Source: Acidiparvus fluvialis (GTDB lineage: Bacteria; Acidobacteriota; Holophagae; Holophagales; Holophagaceae). From it: DNA of 64,000 bases. The DNA lies in NCBI GenBank assembly GCA_041263285.1, contig JBFSVS010000001.1, positions 62,001 to 126,000 of the forward strand, given 5' to 3'. Positions 9,577 through 19,186 of the stretch are shown here, piece after piece. Position numbers and translations under genes: made by a program. The notes below the pieces were generated by a model that was given only the letters and a program-made list of their open reading frames with translations, was not told the origin of the DNA and did no database searches. The stretch's first letter is position 1; the number at the start of each line of letters is the position of its first letter.

Positions 9577-11117
9577 TGCCATCTTTTTTTTCAGATACCC
9601 AATTCCCACTCACCTGGTTGATCGGTATTCCTTTAATTGCCGGTTTACGCTTGATTGTATTTCCTTCCTATTTATCCGTTAAAACGATGAAGTTGTTTGG
9701 CTTGGGCGCCTCTCTATTTACTTTTTTCTACAGCCTTTTGTTGATTCAACCCATGCGGATGACCGGTTTTTTAGCTGAATCACGGCCATGGTTCTCGGTT
9801 GCAGGTCTGTCGGCAAATTACGTCCTTGTGATGGATGGATTAAATCTTTGGTTGATTCAACTCACTACCCTTTTGATCCCCTTAGCTCTTTTGGCTTCTT
9901 GGAGAAATATTAAAGAGAAAGAACCAGTTTTCTTCGGTCTCTTCTTGATTCTTGAGTCTAGTATTCTTGGTGCTCTATTGGCCCAGGATCTTTTACTCTT
10001 TTATATCTTTTGGGAGGTTATGCTTATTCCCATGTTTTTCCTCATTGGAGTATGGGGTGGTAGCGAGCGAAAATATGCTGCAAATAAATTTATTCTATAC
10101 ACGCTCGCAGGAAGTTTAATTTGGCTCCTCTCTTTAATTTATTTAGCTAATCTTGCAGGCGGATTTGATCCTAATCTTTTATCGTTCATAGCTCAAAGCC
10201 AATCGACATACATCCAAGAAATTCTATTTCTTTCTTTTGTCTTGGCTTTTGCCATAAAAGTCCCCCTTTTCCCGCTTCATACGTGGCTCCCTGATGCTCA
10301 TGTTCAGGCCCCGACGGCCGGCTCAGCGATTTTAGCTGGAATCTTGTTGAAGCTTGGTGGCTATGGATTACTTCGTTTTGCTATTCCAATGTTCCCTGAA
10401 GTGGCCCTTAGCATGAGTCGAGGTCTCAGCATCCTTTCCGTCATCGCCATTCTTTATGGTGGTTGGGTTGCCTTTGTTCAAGAGGATATGAAAAAACTTG
10501 TGGCCTATAGCTCCGTTTCTCATATGGGCTTTGTGATTTTGGGTATTTTTAGTTTCACTCTTATTGGTCTTCAGGGTTCTATGTTGCAAATGCTTAATCA
10601 CGGAGTGAGCACCAGTGCTTTATTCTTTTTGGTGGGCATGATTTACGATCGGGCACATACGAGACAAATTTCAGATTTTAGTGGTATCGCTCGTCGACTC
10701 CCCGTCCTGTCTACCGTATTTCTCGTGGTCATACTAAGCAGCATTGGTCTGCCCCTCACTAATGGTTTTGTCGGTGAATTCTTAATCCTTAATGGGACGT
10801 TTACTTCGAGTCTGAGCGGAAGCCTGATTTTAGGGAGCACCGCCTCCTTGGGTGTTGTCTTAAGTGCAGCCTATTTGCTGTGGATGTTTAAACGGATGTT
10901 TTGGGGATCGCCTGATCGTCCCTTGGCCCCAGGAAATACTTATCTTGTTAAGGATCTGAGTTGGCGTGAGGGTCTCGTCCTTCTCCCTCTCGTCATTCTC
11001 ATTTTCTGGATGGGTATTCATCCTCAAACCTTCATGGTCGATAGCGAATCATTAATGAAAACCATAGTGACTCAAGTAATGCCCCCTGTCGCTTTGCCCG
11101 GAGTGGTGACCCCATGA
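9576..11117 (+). CDS. nuoM: NADH-quinone oxidoreductase subunit M
   Basis: Antiporter-like proton-pumping subunit of complex I with about 14 membrane helices. Signatures: LFYIFWEVMLIPMFFLIG with the conserved glutamate, FPLHTWLPDAHVQAPTAGS, and KKLVAYSSVSHMGFV with the pump lysine. 513 residues, normal for the family. One-base overlap with nuoL and 4-nt overlap with nuoN, so translation is probably coupled along the operon. Confidence 0.96.
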   Translation: MPSFFSDTQFPLTWLIGIPLIAGLRLIVFPSYLSVKTMKLFGLGASLFTFFYSLLLIQPMRMTGFLAESRPWFSVAGLSANYVLVMDGLNLWLIQLTTLLIPLALLASWRNIKEKEPVFFGLFLILESSILGALLAQDLLLFYIFWEVMLIPMFFLIGVWGGSERKYAANKFILYTLAGSLIWLLSLIYLANLAGGFDPNLLSFIAQSQSTYIQEILFLSFVLAFAIKVPLFPLHTWLPDAHVQAPTAGSAILAGILLKLGGYGLLRFAIPMFPEVALSMSRGLSILSVIAILYGGWVAFVQEDMKKLVAYSSVSHMGFVILGIFSFTLIGLQGSMLQMLNHGVSTSALFFLVGMIYDRAHTRQISDFSGIARRLPVLSTVFLVVILSSIGLPLTNGFVGEFLILNGTFTSSLSGSLILGSTASLGVVLSAAYLLWMFKRMFWGSPDRPLAPGNTYLVKDLSWREGLVLLPLVILIFWMGIHPQTFMVDSESLMKTIVTQVMPPVALPGVVTP

Positions 11118-12631
11118 CCCTTACCTATACTCAGTGGTCAGCGCTCACCCCTTTTCTTTTCCCTCTTATAGGCGCCCTCATAATACCCATGATGGTTCTT
11201 ACGCGAACTAAGCGGAACGAAAAGCTCGTTCGATGGACGATGTGGTTGGTGACGCTTTGGGTTTTGTACGCTGCTCTTAAATCTGTTCTTCAACTGTGGA
11301 TCGGTGGGCATCAACCTAGCTATGGCCCTCTCTTGGTTGATCGTTTAACTCAATTTGGTTCATTGATCGTTTTAGGAAGTGCTGGACTATCCGTTCTTCA
11401 GTTGTGGGACCACCTCCATCATGAAGGTTGGTTTAAGGGAGAGACCCTAGCTCTCTTTTTATTTTCAGTGGCAGGGCTGATGATTTTCATGGCTTCGACT
11501 CATCTATTAGTTTTATTCTTGGCCCTCGAGCTATTCAGCCTGCCCCTCTATGTCCTAACCGGATCCATTCGCGTACGCCCCGAAGGAGCCGAAGGGGGGC
11601 TAAAGTATTTTATTTCAGGTGCCGTTGCCTCAAGTTTTTTGTTATTAGGCATCGTTCTCCTTTTTGGATTAACCGGTTCCCTAGAGCTCATGGAAATATC
11701 TCAATTTGCTCGACAACAGGGTTGGTCCGATTCTTTGATGCTTTTGGGCTTAGGACTGATGTTATTTGGCGTGTTATTTAAAATGAGTGCAGTCCCTATG
11801 CATCAATGGACCCCCGACGTATACCAAGCGGCTCCTCATCCTATTTCTGGATTTATGAGTGTGGCAACCAAGACAGCTGCTTTCATCGTCTTCATCAGAA
11901 TCTTTATTTGGGGCTTTCTTGGCGATGCCCAAGTTCCCTCTTTAGATCTAAAGCATTTTTTATCCGTTATTGGAATCTCAACCCTCTTTGTCGGTAACCT
12001 CACTGCCTTAGTTCAGCAAAATATCAAGCGTATGCTTGCTTTCTCATCCATTGCTCACGCCGGCTATCTTCTTTTAGCCTTTGTTTCGGGTACGGAACAA
12101 AGCCTCCAATATGTTTTCTACTACTTAGTGATCTATGGATTTACCAACATCGGGCTTTTTGGCATCCTTACGGCTTTTGGATGGGTTGGGACACAAACCG
12201 ATTTTGATCATGCCCGAGGGCAAGGATGGAAACGCCCCCTTTTGGGTATGGCCTCCCTGATTCTCTTGCTGAATCTTGCGGGTCTTCCCCCCTTTGCAGG
12301 CTTTTACGCAAAGTATTTTATTTTTCGCGAATTAGTCTCAAGCGGTCATTTGAGCCTAGCAATCTTTGGAGTATTGGCTAGCCTCATTGGAGTTTATTTT
12401 TACCTACGACTACCCGTGGTTCTCTTTATGGATCAACCGGCTCAGGGCTTGGCCTACGCCCAGGATCATCATGGAGTGAGTTCCTATTTTTGGAGTAGCA
12501 CGTCTGTGCTAATAGCCGTGATTGCGATTATCGCTTTAAGCCTCTGGCCTCAATGGTTGCTAGATCATATTGCGATTCCCACTGTTCAGCACCCCTTTAG
12601 GTTCATTGAGCCATTAATTACGGGTAATTAA
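11114..12631 (+). CDS. nuoN: NADH-quinone oxidoreductase subunit N
   Basis: Third antiporter-like proton-pumping subunit of complex I, next to NuoK in the membrane arm. Visible motifs are LALELFSLPLYVL with the conserved glutamate, VPMHQWTPDVYQAAPHPISGFM, and KRMLAFSSIAHAGYLLLA with the pump lysine. 505 residues. It closes the nuoHIJKLMN run; the next gene starts 103 nt later and concerns efflux. I see no clear terminator in that gap. Confidence 0.95.
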   Translation: MTLTYTQWSALTPFLFPLIGALIIPMMVLTRTKRNEKLVRWTMWLVTLWVLYAALKSVLQLWIGGHQPSYGPLLVDRLTQFGSLIVLGSAGLSVLQLWDHLHHEGWFKGETLALFLFSVAGLMIFMASTHLLVLFLALELFSLPLYVLTGSIRVRPEGAEGGLKYFISGAVASSFLLLGIVLLFGLTGSLELMEISQFARQQGWSDSLMLLGLGLMLFGVLFKMSAVPMHQWTPDVYQAAPHPISGFMSVATKTAAFIVFIRIFIWGFLGDAQVPSLDLKHFLSVIGISTLFVGNLTALVQQNIKRMLAFSSIAHAGYLLLAFVSGTEQSLQYVFYYLVIYGFTNIGLFGILTAFGWVGTQTDFDHARGQGWKRPLLGMASLILLLNLAGLPPFAGFYAKYFIFRELVSSGHLSLAIFGVLASLIGVYFYLRLPVVLFMDQPAQGLAYAQDHHGVSSYFWSSTSVLIAVIAIIALSLWPQWLLDHIAIPTVQHPFRFIEPLITGN

Positions 12632-12734
12632 CCAACTATCCTCTAGTGGAGTCAAAGGGTATGTGGGAAAGTAGTAGTTTAAGCTTTCTTGTAAACGGTA
12701 CCTCTTTAAACCCTTTTGACTATCGAGGCTTCTA

Positions 12735-14405
12735 ATGAATTTCAAATTCTCACAGATTAAAGATCTTTCTCCTAAAAAGAAAGGCCTAGCCCTGGGCATT
12801 CTTTTAGGTTTAGTCATTGGTTTCTTTTATCTAGGCAAATCCGAGGAAATGCCTAAATGGAGAACCGCTAAAATCGATCGGGGGCCTATTCGTCAACGCA
12901 TCACCGCGACTGGGACTTTATCGGGCTTAATTCAAGTCAATATTGGATCTCAAATATCCGGCATTGTTTCTAATTTATATGTCGACTTTAATACACCCGT
13001 CAAAAAAGGACAAAAACTAGCTGAAATTGATCCAACCACTTATGCTGCTTTAGTAAGTGATGCACAAGCTACTGTTCAAAAAACCACCCAAATTTCTAAT
13101 GATGCAAAGCGTCAGTTTGAGAGACAGAAAAGACTTTTCGAAGCAAAACTTATCTCAGAAAAAGATCTTCAAGACGCTGAGTCAGCTAAAATCTCTGCAG
13201 AATCAAATCTCATTTCAGCAAAAGCTGCTTTGACTCGAGCCCAAGTAAATCTAGACTACTGCACCATCAAGTCGCCCTTGGACGGAGTGGTGATTAGTCG
13301 ATTGGTGGATAGGGGACAGACGGTTGCGGCTAGTTTCAATACACCGAATATGTTCGTTATTGCTCAGGATTTAACTCGTATGAAACTCGAAGCTAATATC
13401 GACGAAGCTGATATTGGCCAAGTCAAGCTTGATCAGCAAGCATTCTTTAGTGTTGATGCCTTTCCCGATACTCAGTTCACAGGCAGAGTGATGCTGGTCC
13501 GAATTGACCCACGTATTCAACAGAATGTTGTGAACTATACGGTACAAATTGAAGTGGATAACAGTGACCTCAAGATCCGTCCGGGTATGACAGCGAACGT
13601 CACCATCTTCACCGCGACTAAAGACTCTGTACTTCGTTTACCCTCATCAGCCCTTCGATTTAATCCCGTGACCTTCCTTCCTCCTAAAGCGCAAGAGGCT
13701 TTCAATAAAAAATTGCAAGAGGATCGGAATAAAGCTCAAGAGGAGATGAAAAAAAGAATGGCTCAGATGCAAAATCCAGCCCCTCAGCCAGTGCCTACTC
13801 CACCCGAAAAAATAACTACCCCTTCCGAGGTTACTCAGGCATCTCAAGATACGTCAGGCTCCAAGCAGCGTCGGAGTCGATCTGAGGAATCCGGCGAAGG
13901 GGAACGAAAAAATATTACGCCTCAACAAGCCGAAGCCTTTAGGAAAAATATGACCCCCGAACAAATTGACGCCTTTCGGAAGCGGCGTGAATCTAGACGT
14001 GAGAATTTTTCCGGGCAACGATCTGAAGGTCGAGAAAAAACTAACAAGAGACCCGCTTTACCGGCTGAAAAGCAACCTGCCGAGTCTAAGAATGCTAAGG
14101 CTACCTCGAACGTAAAGCCATCGGAACCCACACCAACTTCAACGTCCTCCCCGATGTTCGGGGGCTCCGGTAAAGGATTCGTGAATCGCCGAGAGGATCG
14201 AGTATGGATTATCGATGCTAAGGGCGAACTAAAAAATATAAAAATTAATGCAGGGTTAAGTGACGGTCAATTTACTGAAATTATTGCAAGCGAACTCCCT
14301 GAAGGAGCTGAAGTACTGGTAGGAGTTTTGGAGCCCCTAAAGAAAAGTGGATCAGCACCCACGACCGCTTCTCCGATGGGCGGCGGTATGGGTCGAGGTC
14401 GCTAG
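12735..14405 (+). CDS. MacA/HlyD-type periplasmic adaptor with a long charged insertion
   Basis: Membrane-fusion (adaptor) protein of an export pump. An N-terminal membrane anchor (about residues 17-35) is followed by the biotinyl-lipoyl half (GTLSGLIQVNIGSQISGIV), a coiled-coil hairpin (about 110-165), the second lipoyl half (YCTIKSPLDGVVISRLVDRG) and a beta-barrel (IRPGMTANVTIFT). Between about residues 315 and 480 it carries a Pro, Gln, Lys, Arg and Ser-rich stretch, then a membrane-proximal end and a Gly/Met/Arg tail. At 556 residues it is much longer than E. coli MacA (about 370). GAGG seven bases upstream supports ATG 12735. The neighbour is a MacB-like permease. Confidence 0.85.
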   Translation: MNFKFSQIKDLSPKKKGLALGILLGLVIGFFYLGKSEEMPKWRTAKIDRGPIRQRITATGTLSGLIQVNIGSQISGIVSNLYVDFNTPVKKGQKLAEIDPTTYAALVSDAQATVQKTTQISNDAKRQFERQKRLFEAKLISEKDLQDAESAKISAESNLISAKAALTRAQVNLDYCTIKSPLDGVVISRLVDRGQTVAASFNTPNMFVIAQDLTRMKLEANIDEADIGQVKLDQQAFFSVDAFPDTQFTGRVMLVRIDPRIQQNVVNYTVQIEVDNSDLKIRPGMTANVTIFTATKDSVLRLPSSALRFNPVTFLPPKAQEAFNKKLQEDRNKAQEEMKKRMAQMQNPAPQPVPTPPEKITTPSEVTQASQDTSGSKQRRSRSEESGEGERKNITPQQAEAFRKNMTPEQIDAFRKRRESRRENFSGQRSEGREKTNKRPALPAEKQPAESKNAKATSNVKPSEPTPTSTSSPMFGGSGKGFVNRREDRVWIIDAKGELKNIKINAGLSDGQFTEIIASELPEGAEVLVGVLEPLKKSGSAPTTASPMGGGMGRGR

Positions 14406-14422
14406 ACTGAAAGGATTTTGCT

Positions 14423-15646
14423 ATGAAGTACCTTGAATTTCTCAAATTAGCCCTTACGGCTATTCGCCGAAATAAGACTCGTTCTATGTTGACGATGCTA
14501 GGAATCATCATTGGTGTAGGCGCGGTGATTACAATGATTGGTATTGGCCAAGGATCTAAACAAGCTTCAGAGCAATTAATTCGTTCCATGGGTACCAACC
14601 TCATTACCGTAATTCCAGGTTCTGTTCCCAAGGGGGCATGGGGTCCCGTTGGTCAGGGTGCCGTTGATACCTTGACGGAAGAGGATGCCCTAGCGCTAAA
14701 AGAGGAACTGCCCAACAGTGTGGCTTATGCGACTCCGTATGTGCGAACGGCTAAACCCGCTGTTTATGGAGCAAATAATTGGCTCGTGGGGCGCGTGGAA
14801 GGGGCCAACGAGCAGTATTTGGACATAAAATCATGGGGCCTCGATGCAGGAAGATATTTTAATTCACAGGAAGTGAGATCTTTAGCCAAAGTCTGTGTCA
14901 TCGGAAAAACTGTTGAAGAAAATCTCTTTCCCGGCGGAGAAGATCCCATCGGTAAAACTATTAGAATCGGTACAATGCCTTTTGAAGTCATTGGAGTTTT
15001 ATCTCGCAAAGGTGCAGGTTTTATGGGTGATCAAGACGACGTTGTTCATGCTCCCTACACTACCGTCATGAAAAAAATTATGGGCCGCGATAAAATTCAA
15101 CAAATTTTAGTTTCAGCTATCTCGGAAGATCAAGTTGATTATGCTGAATCAGAAATTACAAGTTTAATCCGGCAACGACACCGCCTTTCCTCAACTGCCG
15201 ATAATGATTTTTCTATACGAAAGCAAAATGACTGGTTAGCCGCCTCGGCCCAGCAGAGCGCGATTATTACGACCCTCTTGGCTGTGGCTGCCTCGATTTC
15301 TCTTATTGTGGGTGGTATTGGAATCGGTAATATTATGCTGGTGAGTGTGACGGAGCGAACACGTGAAATCGGAATTCGTCGAGCTCTCGGAGCTACGCGA
15401 CGAAGCGTCCTATGGCAGTTTTTAATTGAAGCCTCGGTTTTATCTTCTCTAGGTGGAGTGATAGGCGTGGGTCTAGCCTTCTCTTTTATTGCTTTAATGC
15501 AGGCGATAAATGTCCAAGCTGTGATCGTGGGGTGGGCTGTGATCCTCGGGATGGGTTTCTCATCCCTGATTGGTTTATCGGCAGGTTTCTTGCCTGCCCT
15601 CAAAGCGGCCAATCTAGATGTGATTGACGCGCTCCGGTATGAGTGA
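14423..15646 (+). CDS. MacB-like ABC transporter permease (no ATPase domain)
   Basis: FtsX-family permease of a MacB-type transporter, probably driving export or mechanotransmission from the inner membrane to a TolC-like channel with the adaptor encoded 18 nt upstream. The N-terminal helix (TRSMLTMLGIIIGVGAVI), a large periplasmic domain and the three-helix FtsX end (SVTERTREIGIRRALGATR) are all present. At 407 residues it is only the permease half; the ATP-binding half fused to E. coli MacB is absent and no ATPase gene lies nearby. AAGGA precedes ATG 14423. Confidence 0.88.
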   Translation: MKYLEFLKLALTAIRRNKTRSMLTMLGIIIGVGAVITMIGIGQGSKQASEQLIRSMGTNLITVIPGSVPKGAWGPVGQGAVDTLTEEDALALKEELPNSVAYATPYVRTAKPAVYGANNWLVGRVEGANEQYLDIKSWGLDAGRYFNSQEVRSLAKVCVIGKTVEENLFPGGEDPIGKTIRIGTMPFEVIGVLSRKGAGFMGDQDDVVHAPYTTVMKKIMGRDKIQQILVSAISEDQVDYAESEITSLIRQRHRLSSTADNDFSIRKQNDWLAASAQQSAIITTLLAVAASISLIVGGIGIGNIMLVSVTERTREIGIRRALGATRRSVLWQFLIEASVLSSLGGVIGVGLAFSFIALMQAINVQAVIVGWAVILGMGFSSLIGLSAGFLPALKAANLDVIDALRYE

Positions 15647-16865
15647 GTCAGCTCCTTCCCCCTTTGAATCGCTGCGCCATAAACCCTACGCTTGGTTTTT
15701 AATCGGTGGGTTTACCCTATTTATTGCTAACCAAATACAAATGGTTGTTCTCGGTTGGCAAATCTATAATCTGACCCAGAATCCACTTTCATTGGGACTT
15801 ATCGGATTGTCCGAGGCACTCCCCTTTTTAAGCCTGACCCTTTTTGGGGGTTATCTCGCGGATCGATGGGACCGTAAAACTCTTTGTCTTCTATCCTTGT
15901 TACCAATTTTAGCCGGGGGCCTATTGCTCCTGACCACTAATTGGACGTTACCGACGCAGCACGTAGGGATTTTTTATGGAGCTCAAGCTCTTGGTGGCGT
16001 GGGTCGTGCTTTTTTTCGACCTGCCTATCAAGCACTCGCCGCCGATCTGGTACCCAAAGAAAGTTATGTAAATGCCTCGACCATGCGGAGTGGCACCTTC
16101 CATATTTCTATGGTGATCGGACCTGTTCTCGGAGGTTTCTTGATTCCTTTAGGCTATCGATCGGCTTATGCGGCTGTGTGCGCTCTTATCCTCGCTACGA
16201 TGATTTCATACCTTAAAATCCAACCCCTAGTTCGCTTCAAGAGCGAACCCTCTGACGAAACGAGGTTCTTTGATGGGGTTCGTTTCGTCTTTACAGAAAA
16301 AATCGTTCTGGGTGCACTCACCCTGGATTTATTTGCAGTATTGTTCGGAGGAGCTACTTCTCTGTTACCTATTTTTGCCCGCGATATTTTACAGGTGGGA
16401 GAGAAGGGCTTTGGTCTCCTGAGAAGTGCACCGGCCGTAGGCTCCATTATGATGTCTCTATGGCTCACCTTTTATCCTCCTACTCGTCATGCGGGTAGAC
16501 GACTCTTGATTTGCGTTTTTATATTTGGGTTAGGATGGATTGCTTTTGCCCTGTCCCATTCATTCATAATTAGTCTGATCATTCTTGTAGTGTGTGGTGC
16601 AGCCGATAACGTAAGTGTCATTATGCGGTCGGCGCTCGTTCAAACTCAGACTCCCCGGCGTCTTATGGGAAGAGTAGGGGCCGTGAACTCGTTTTTTATC
16701 GGCAGCAGTAATGAAATCGGAGCTTTCGAGAGCGGTGTGGCTGCAAGGTTCTTGGGCGTGGTCCCAAGTGTCATATTCGGCGGGGTTATGACTCTTGTCA
16801 CGGTCAGTACTGTGGCCTGGAAAATTCCTACCCTAAGAAAACTCGATCGCTTAGAGGACGCTTAG
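15639..16865 (+). CDS. MFS transporter, MFS_3 (EntS-like) family
   Basis: Twelve-helix secondary transporter of the major facilitator superfamily, resembling the enterobactin-exporter and multidrug branch. The loop GGYLADRWDRKT between helices 2 and 3 is the classic MFS motif A. I place the start at ATG 15639, which overlaps the permease stop by 8 nt; an in-frame TTG lies at 15624. About 408 residues. It continues the export cluster and overlaps the convergent tpx by 15 nt. Substrate unknown. Confidence 0.85.
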   Translation: MSESAPSPFESLRHKPYAWFLIGGFTLFIANQIQMVVLGWQIYNLTQNPLSLGLIGLSEALPFLSLTLFGGYLADRWDRKTLCLLSLLPILAGGLLLLTTNWTLPTQHVGIFYGAQALGGVGRAFFRPAYQALAADLVPKESYVNASTMRSGTFHISMVIGPVLGGFLIPLGYRSAYAAVCALILATMISYLKIQPLVRFKSEPSDETRFFDGVRFVFTEKIVLGALTLDLFAVLFGGATSLLPIFARDILQVGEKGFGLLRSAPAVGSIMMSLWLTFYPPTRHAGRRLLICVFIFGLGWIAFALSHSFIISLIILVVCGAADNVSVIMRSALVQTQTPRRLMGRVGAVNSFFIGSSNEIGAFESGVAARFLGVVPSVIFGGVMTLVTVSTVAWKIPTLRKLDRLEDA

Positions 16866-17348
16866 CGCTGATTCGTAGTTGGGCTCGTTAGCAATTTCAC
16901 TCACTAACTCCGTATGAATAACTTTCCCTTCCTCGTCCAAAACGAGGACAGCACGAGCCGCTAGGTCTTTCAATTTTCCCGTTGTTAAGCGAACACCCAA
17001 TCGATCTAAACTACTAGGATCACGGAATGTAGAGACGGCCATCACATTTTCGATACCTTCGCTACCGCAAAATCGTTTTTGTGCGAATGGAAGGTCGGCG
17101 CTGATGCACAAGATCACCGTGTTGGTGGTTGCAGAAGCTTTCTGGTTAAAGATTTTGACCGATTTGCTACAGGTAGGCGTATCGATACTTGGAAAAATAT
17201 TTAAAATAATCTTTTTTCCTCGTAGATCTTGAAGACTCAACTCTGATAAATCATTTTTAATGAGAACCATTGGGGGGCATGCTTCTCCTGGCTTAGGTAA
17301 TTCGCCATTGGTTTGTACAGGATTTCCACCGAGCGTCACTTGGGCCAT
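16851..17348 (-). CDS. tpx: thiol peroxidase (atypical 2-Cys peroxiredoxin)
   Basis: Reduces hydrogen peroxide and organic peroxides with thioredoxin as electron donor. Peroxidatic Cys60 lies in FPSIDTPTCSKS and resolving Cys94 in KRFCGSEGIENV, the pattern of the Tpx subfamily. The catalytic Thr (TPTC) is present. 165 residues, full length. GGAG sits five bases before ATG 17348. Its last 15 nt lie under the end of the convergent MFS gene. Confidence 0.95.
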   Translation of the reverse strand: MAQVTLGGNPVQTNGELPKPGEACPPMVLIKNDLSELSLQDLRGKKIILNIFPSIDTPTCSKSVKIFNQKASATTNTVILCISADLPFAQKRFCGSEGIENVMAVSTFRDPSSLDRLGVRLTTGKLKDLAARAVLVLDEEGKVIHTELVSEIANEPNYESALSVL

Positions 17349-17399
17349 AAAGTCTCCATAGGAGTTTTTAGTTTCTCATGGGCAAAAAATAAATGAAAT

Positions 17400-17981
17400 C
17401 TATCTCGGAAGTTTGGCTAAAGCCCCTTTGATAGCCCTCATAATTTGCGCATCGGCTTCATCCGGATTTTGGACGTCTGATAACGCATTGACGGCCTCGG
17501 CTTCCCAAATAGGTTCGTTGGTTTTGGCATCAATAATTTGAATCATGATCGTTCCTTGTTCGTAAGTATCTCTTCGTACGGTCGAAATACTTCCACCAAT
17601 CCCTGGTCCAGGCCAACCCCAACCCCAACCCCAGTAATTTGATGACATGCGAGTTCTAGTCTCTACAGGGACTTGTTTGTATCGGGCATACTGTCTGATC
17701 AAGAACTGAGCTTCCGCTATGCTCACTTTCTGATAACCCATCGAGATCAGCTCTCTTTGTATAATAATTTCGATACGTTTCTCTATAAGTGGCCGCTCAG
17801 CCAGAGATCGCTGGTTACGACGATTTCCTCGGCCGCCCTCCCGATACTCATCTTGCTCGACCCAAGCCCAAGTCTTTAAGGTTTTGAAATCGATACTTGG
17901 GTCATAGTTAAACCGGATAGTAGGGCCACAACCAAGAAGAAATAGGAGACTGATAAAAGCACCATAATATTTTCTCACCAT
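17400..17981 (-). CDS. DUF4136 lipoprotein
   Basis: Exported lipoprotein of the DUF4136 family, function unknown. From ATG 17981 the N-terminus is a short basic segment and a hydrophobic stretch ending in the lipobox LLGC. The mature part begins IRFNYDPSIDFKTLKTWAW, the usual DUF4136 opening, and a Gly/Trp-rich segment follows in the middle. An in-frame ATG also occurs at 17993, but GGAG lies between the two and is well placed for the second. It shares a strand with tpx (51 nt on) and the LpxH-like gene (68 nt before). Confidence 0.82.
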   Translation of the reverse strand: MVRKYYGAFISLLFLLGCGPTIRFNYDPSIDFKTLKTWAWVEQDEYREGGRGNRRNQRSLAERPLIEKRIEIIIQRELISMGYQKVSIAEAQFLIRQYARYKQVPVETRTRMSSNYWGWGWGWPGPGIGGSISTVRRDTYEQGTIMIQIIDAKTNEPIWEAEAVNALSDVQNPDEADAQIMRAIKGALAKLPR

Positions 17982-18049
17982 ACATTCTCCCATTACCTAT
18001 GACCCTATCAGGGCCTTCGAGGTTGAGCAAGATCGGGCTTTTCTTGGCC

Positions 18050-18988
18050 TCAAGCCATCGTTTTAAGTTCCAAATGACCTTTGGACCAAAGAGCATGACT
18101 TCCTGAATAATTCCATGGAATTACCCTTCCGTTTTCTATCTGGTGTTCGGTGTGGAAGTGGCCCACGATAAAAATTGAGGGTGAAAACAATTGAGCAACC
18201 TCATAAAAAGAATCTTGGGGAAAGGCAATCTTATAATTCTGATTAGTGGTTCTTAGTTTTGATTCTAACCATGACCCTAAGTGCTGACCCCAACTTGCAG
18301 GAATGAGTCGAAATAAGATCCACGTAAAGGAAGATCGCGAAAGCAGATTCCATAAGCGGTATTGAATATCTTTCTCGTTAATAAGATCTCCATGCTCAAA
18401 GTACAGAGATTCGCCGGTTAGTTGCCCACCCGTTCCTTCGCCCATTAGATCAAATCTTGGGGCTAGGTAGTCGAGGAAATATTCTCGATTACCTAGCCAT
18501 AAACCGACCCAAGCACCTTCTTGGCGACGGAGATCGACCCAATGTAAAAATTCTTTCTGCGCTGGAGTTTCGTATCCTGGAAGCCCAATCCAAAGATCAA
18601 AGCAGTCTCCCAGGAACAGCCAATCCACCCGACTATTTTTTTTTCGAATTTCTTCTAGATGTCCGGTATCTTTTGACCAATGAGGATCTGCAATTACAAT
18701 CAGTGGCTTACTAGCATCGGGTCGCCTGCATGACCCTCTCATCCAAGAGTGCATAAGCCAAGACCGTGTCCTCATTTTAAGAAGAGCGGGTAGGGTCAAT
18801 CCCATCAAAACTCCGGCGACCTGGGTGCCCAAACTTATGGGCAGTATCCCCATGGGGACCAATATCAGGGCTACTGAGAGATAGAGATGCCTCCGATATA
18901 AAGGGAGAGAGCGGAAGCGGTGGGCTAAGCCCCCATCGATCAGAGCCGTGAGGGATGCGAGGATCACTATATGTACTATTTGCAACAT
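18050..18988 (-). CDS. LpxH-like metallophosphoesterase with N-terminal membrane segments
   Basis: Calcineurin-like phosphoesterase most like UDP-2,3-diacylglucosamine hydrolase LpxH (lipid A step that yields lipid X), on the evidence of GDCFDLWIG (127-135) and GNREYFLDY (166-174), close to LpxH's GDLFEAWIG and GNRDFLLGK. Metal ligands: D101-x-H103, D128, N167, H198 (EHGD) and GHFH near 280. Unlike classical LpxH it begins with about 75 residues of hydrophobic helices. The neighbouring lipoprotein suggests envelope work. The assignment to lipid A synthesis is inference; another membrane-bound phosphoesterase is possible. Confidence 0.65.
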   Translation of the reverse strand: MLQIVHIVILASLTALIDGGLAHRFRSLPLYRRHLYLSVALILVPMGILPISLGTQVAGVLMGLTLPALLKMRTRSWLMHSWMRGSCRRPDASKPLIVIADPHWSKDTGHLEEIRKKNSRVDWLFLGDCFDLWIGLPGYETPAQKEFLHWVDLRRQEGAWVGLWLGNREYFLDYLAPRFDLMGEGTGGQLTGESLYFEHGDLINEKDIQYRLWNLLSRSSFTWILFRLIPASWGQHLGSWLESKLRTTNQNYKIAFPQDSFYEVAQLFSPSIFIVGHFHTEHQIENGRVIPWNYSGSHALWSKGHLELKTMA

Positions 18989-19186
18989 TTAAAGCATATC
19001 CAAGAAGAAAAAAAGCATTCAAAAAATAAGAAAGCCCCCTTTTTTAATAACAGACTTGACCCATCTTCCCACTCAGGCCCCCGTCCCAACAAGGGATAAT
19101 TCTACCTGGCCTCATATTTTCGGCATATATATTGGGTATTTCTCCTGATAGCATTTTGGAAGAGGATAACCTCTAAGGAGATCAAC

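Noticed and set aside
14281..14631. 116-residue minus-strand frame across the adaptor/permease junction
   Set aside because: Opposite strand to two real genes with matching family motifs; nothing recognisable in it.
15139..15612. 157-residue minus-strand frame inside the MacB-like permease
   Set aside because: Arg/Pro-rich shadow of the well-supported permease on the other strand; no family and no ribosome site.
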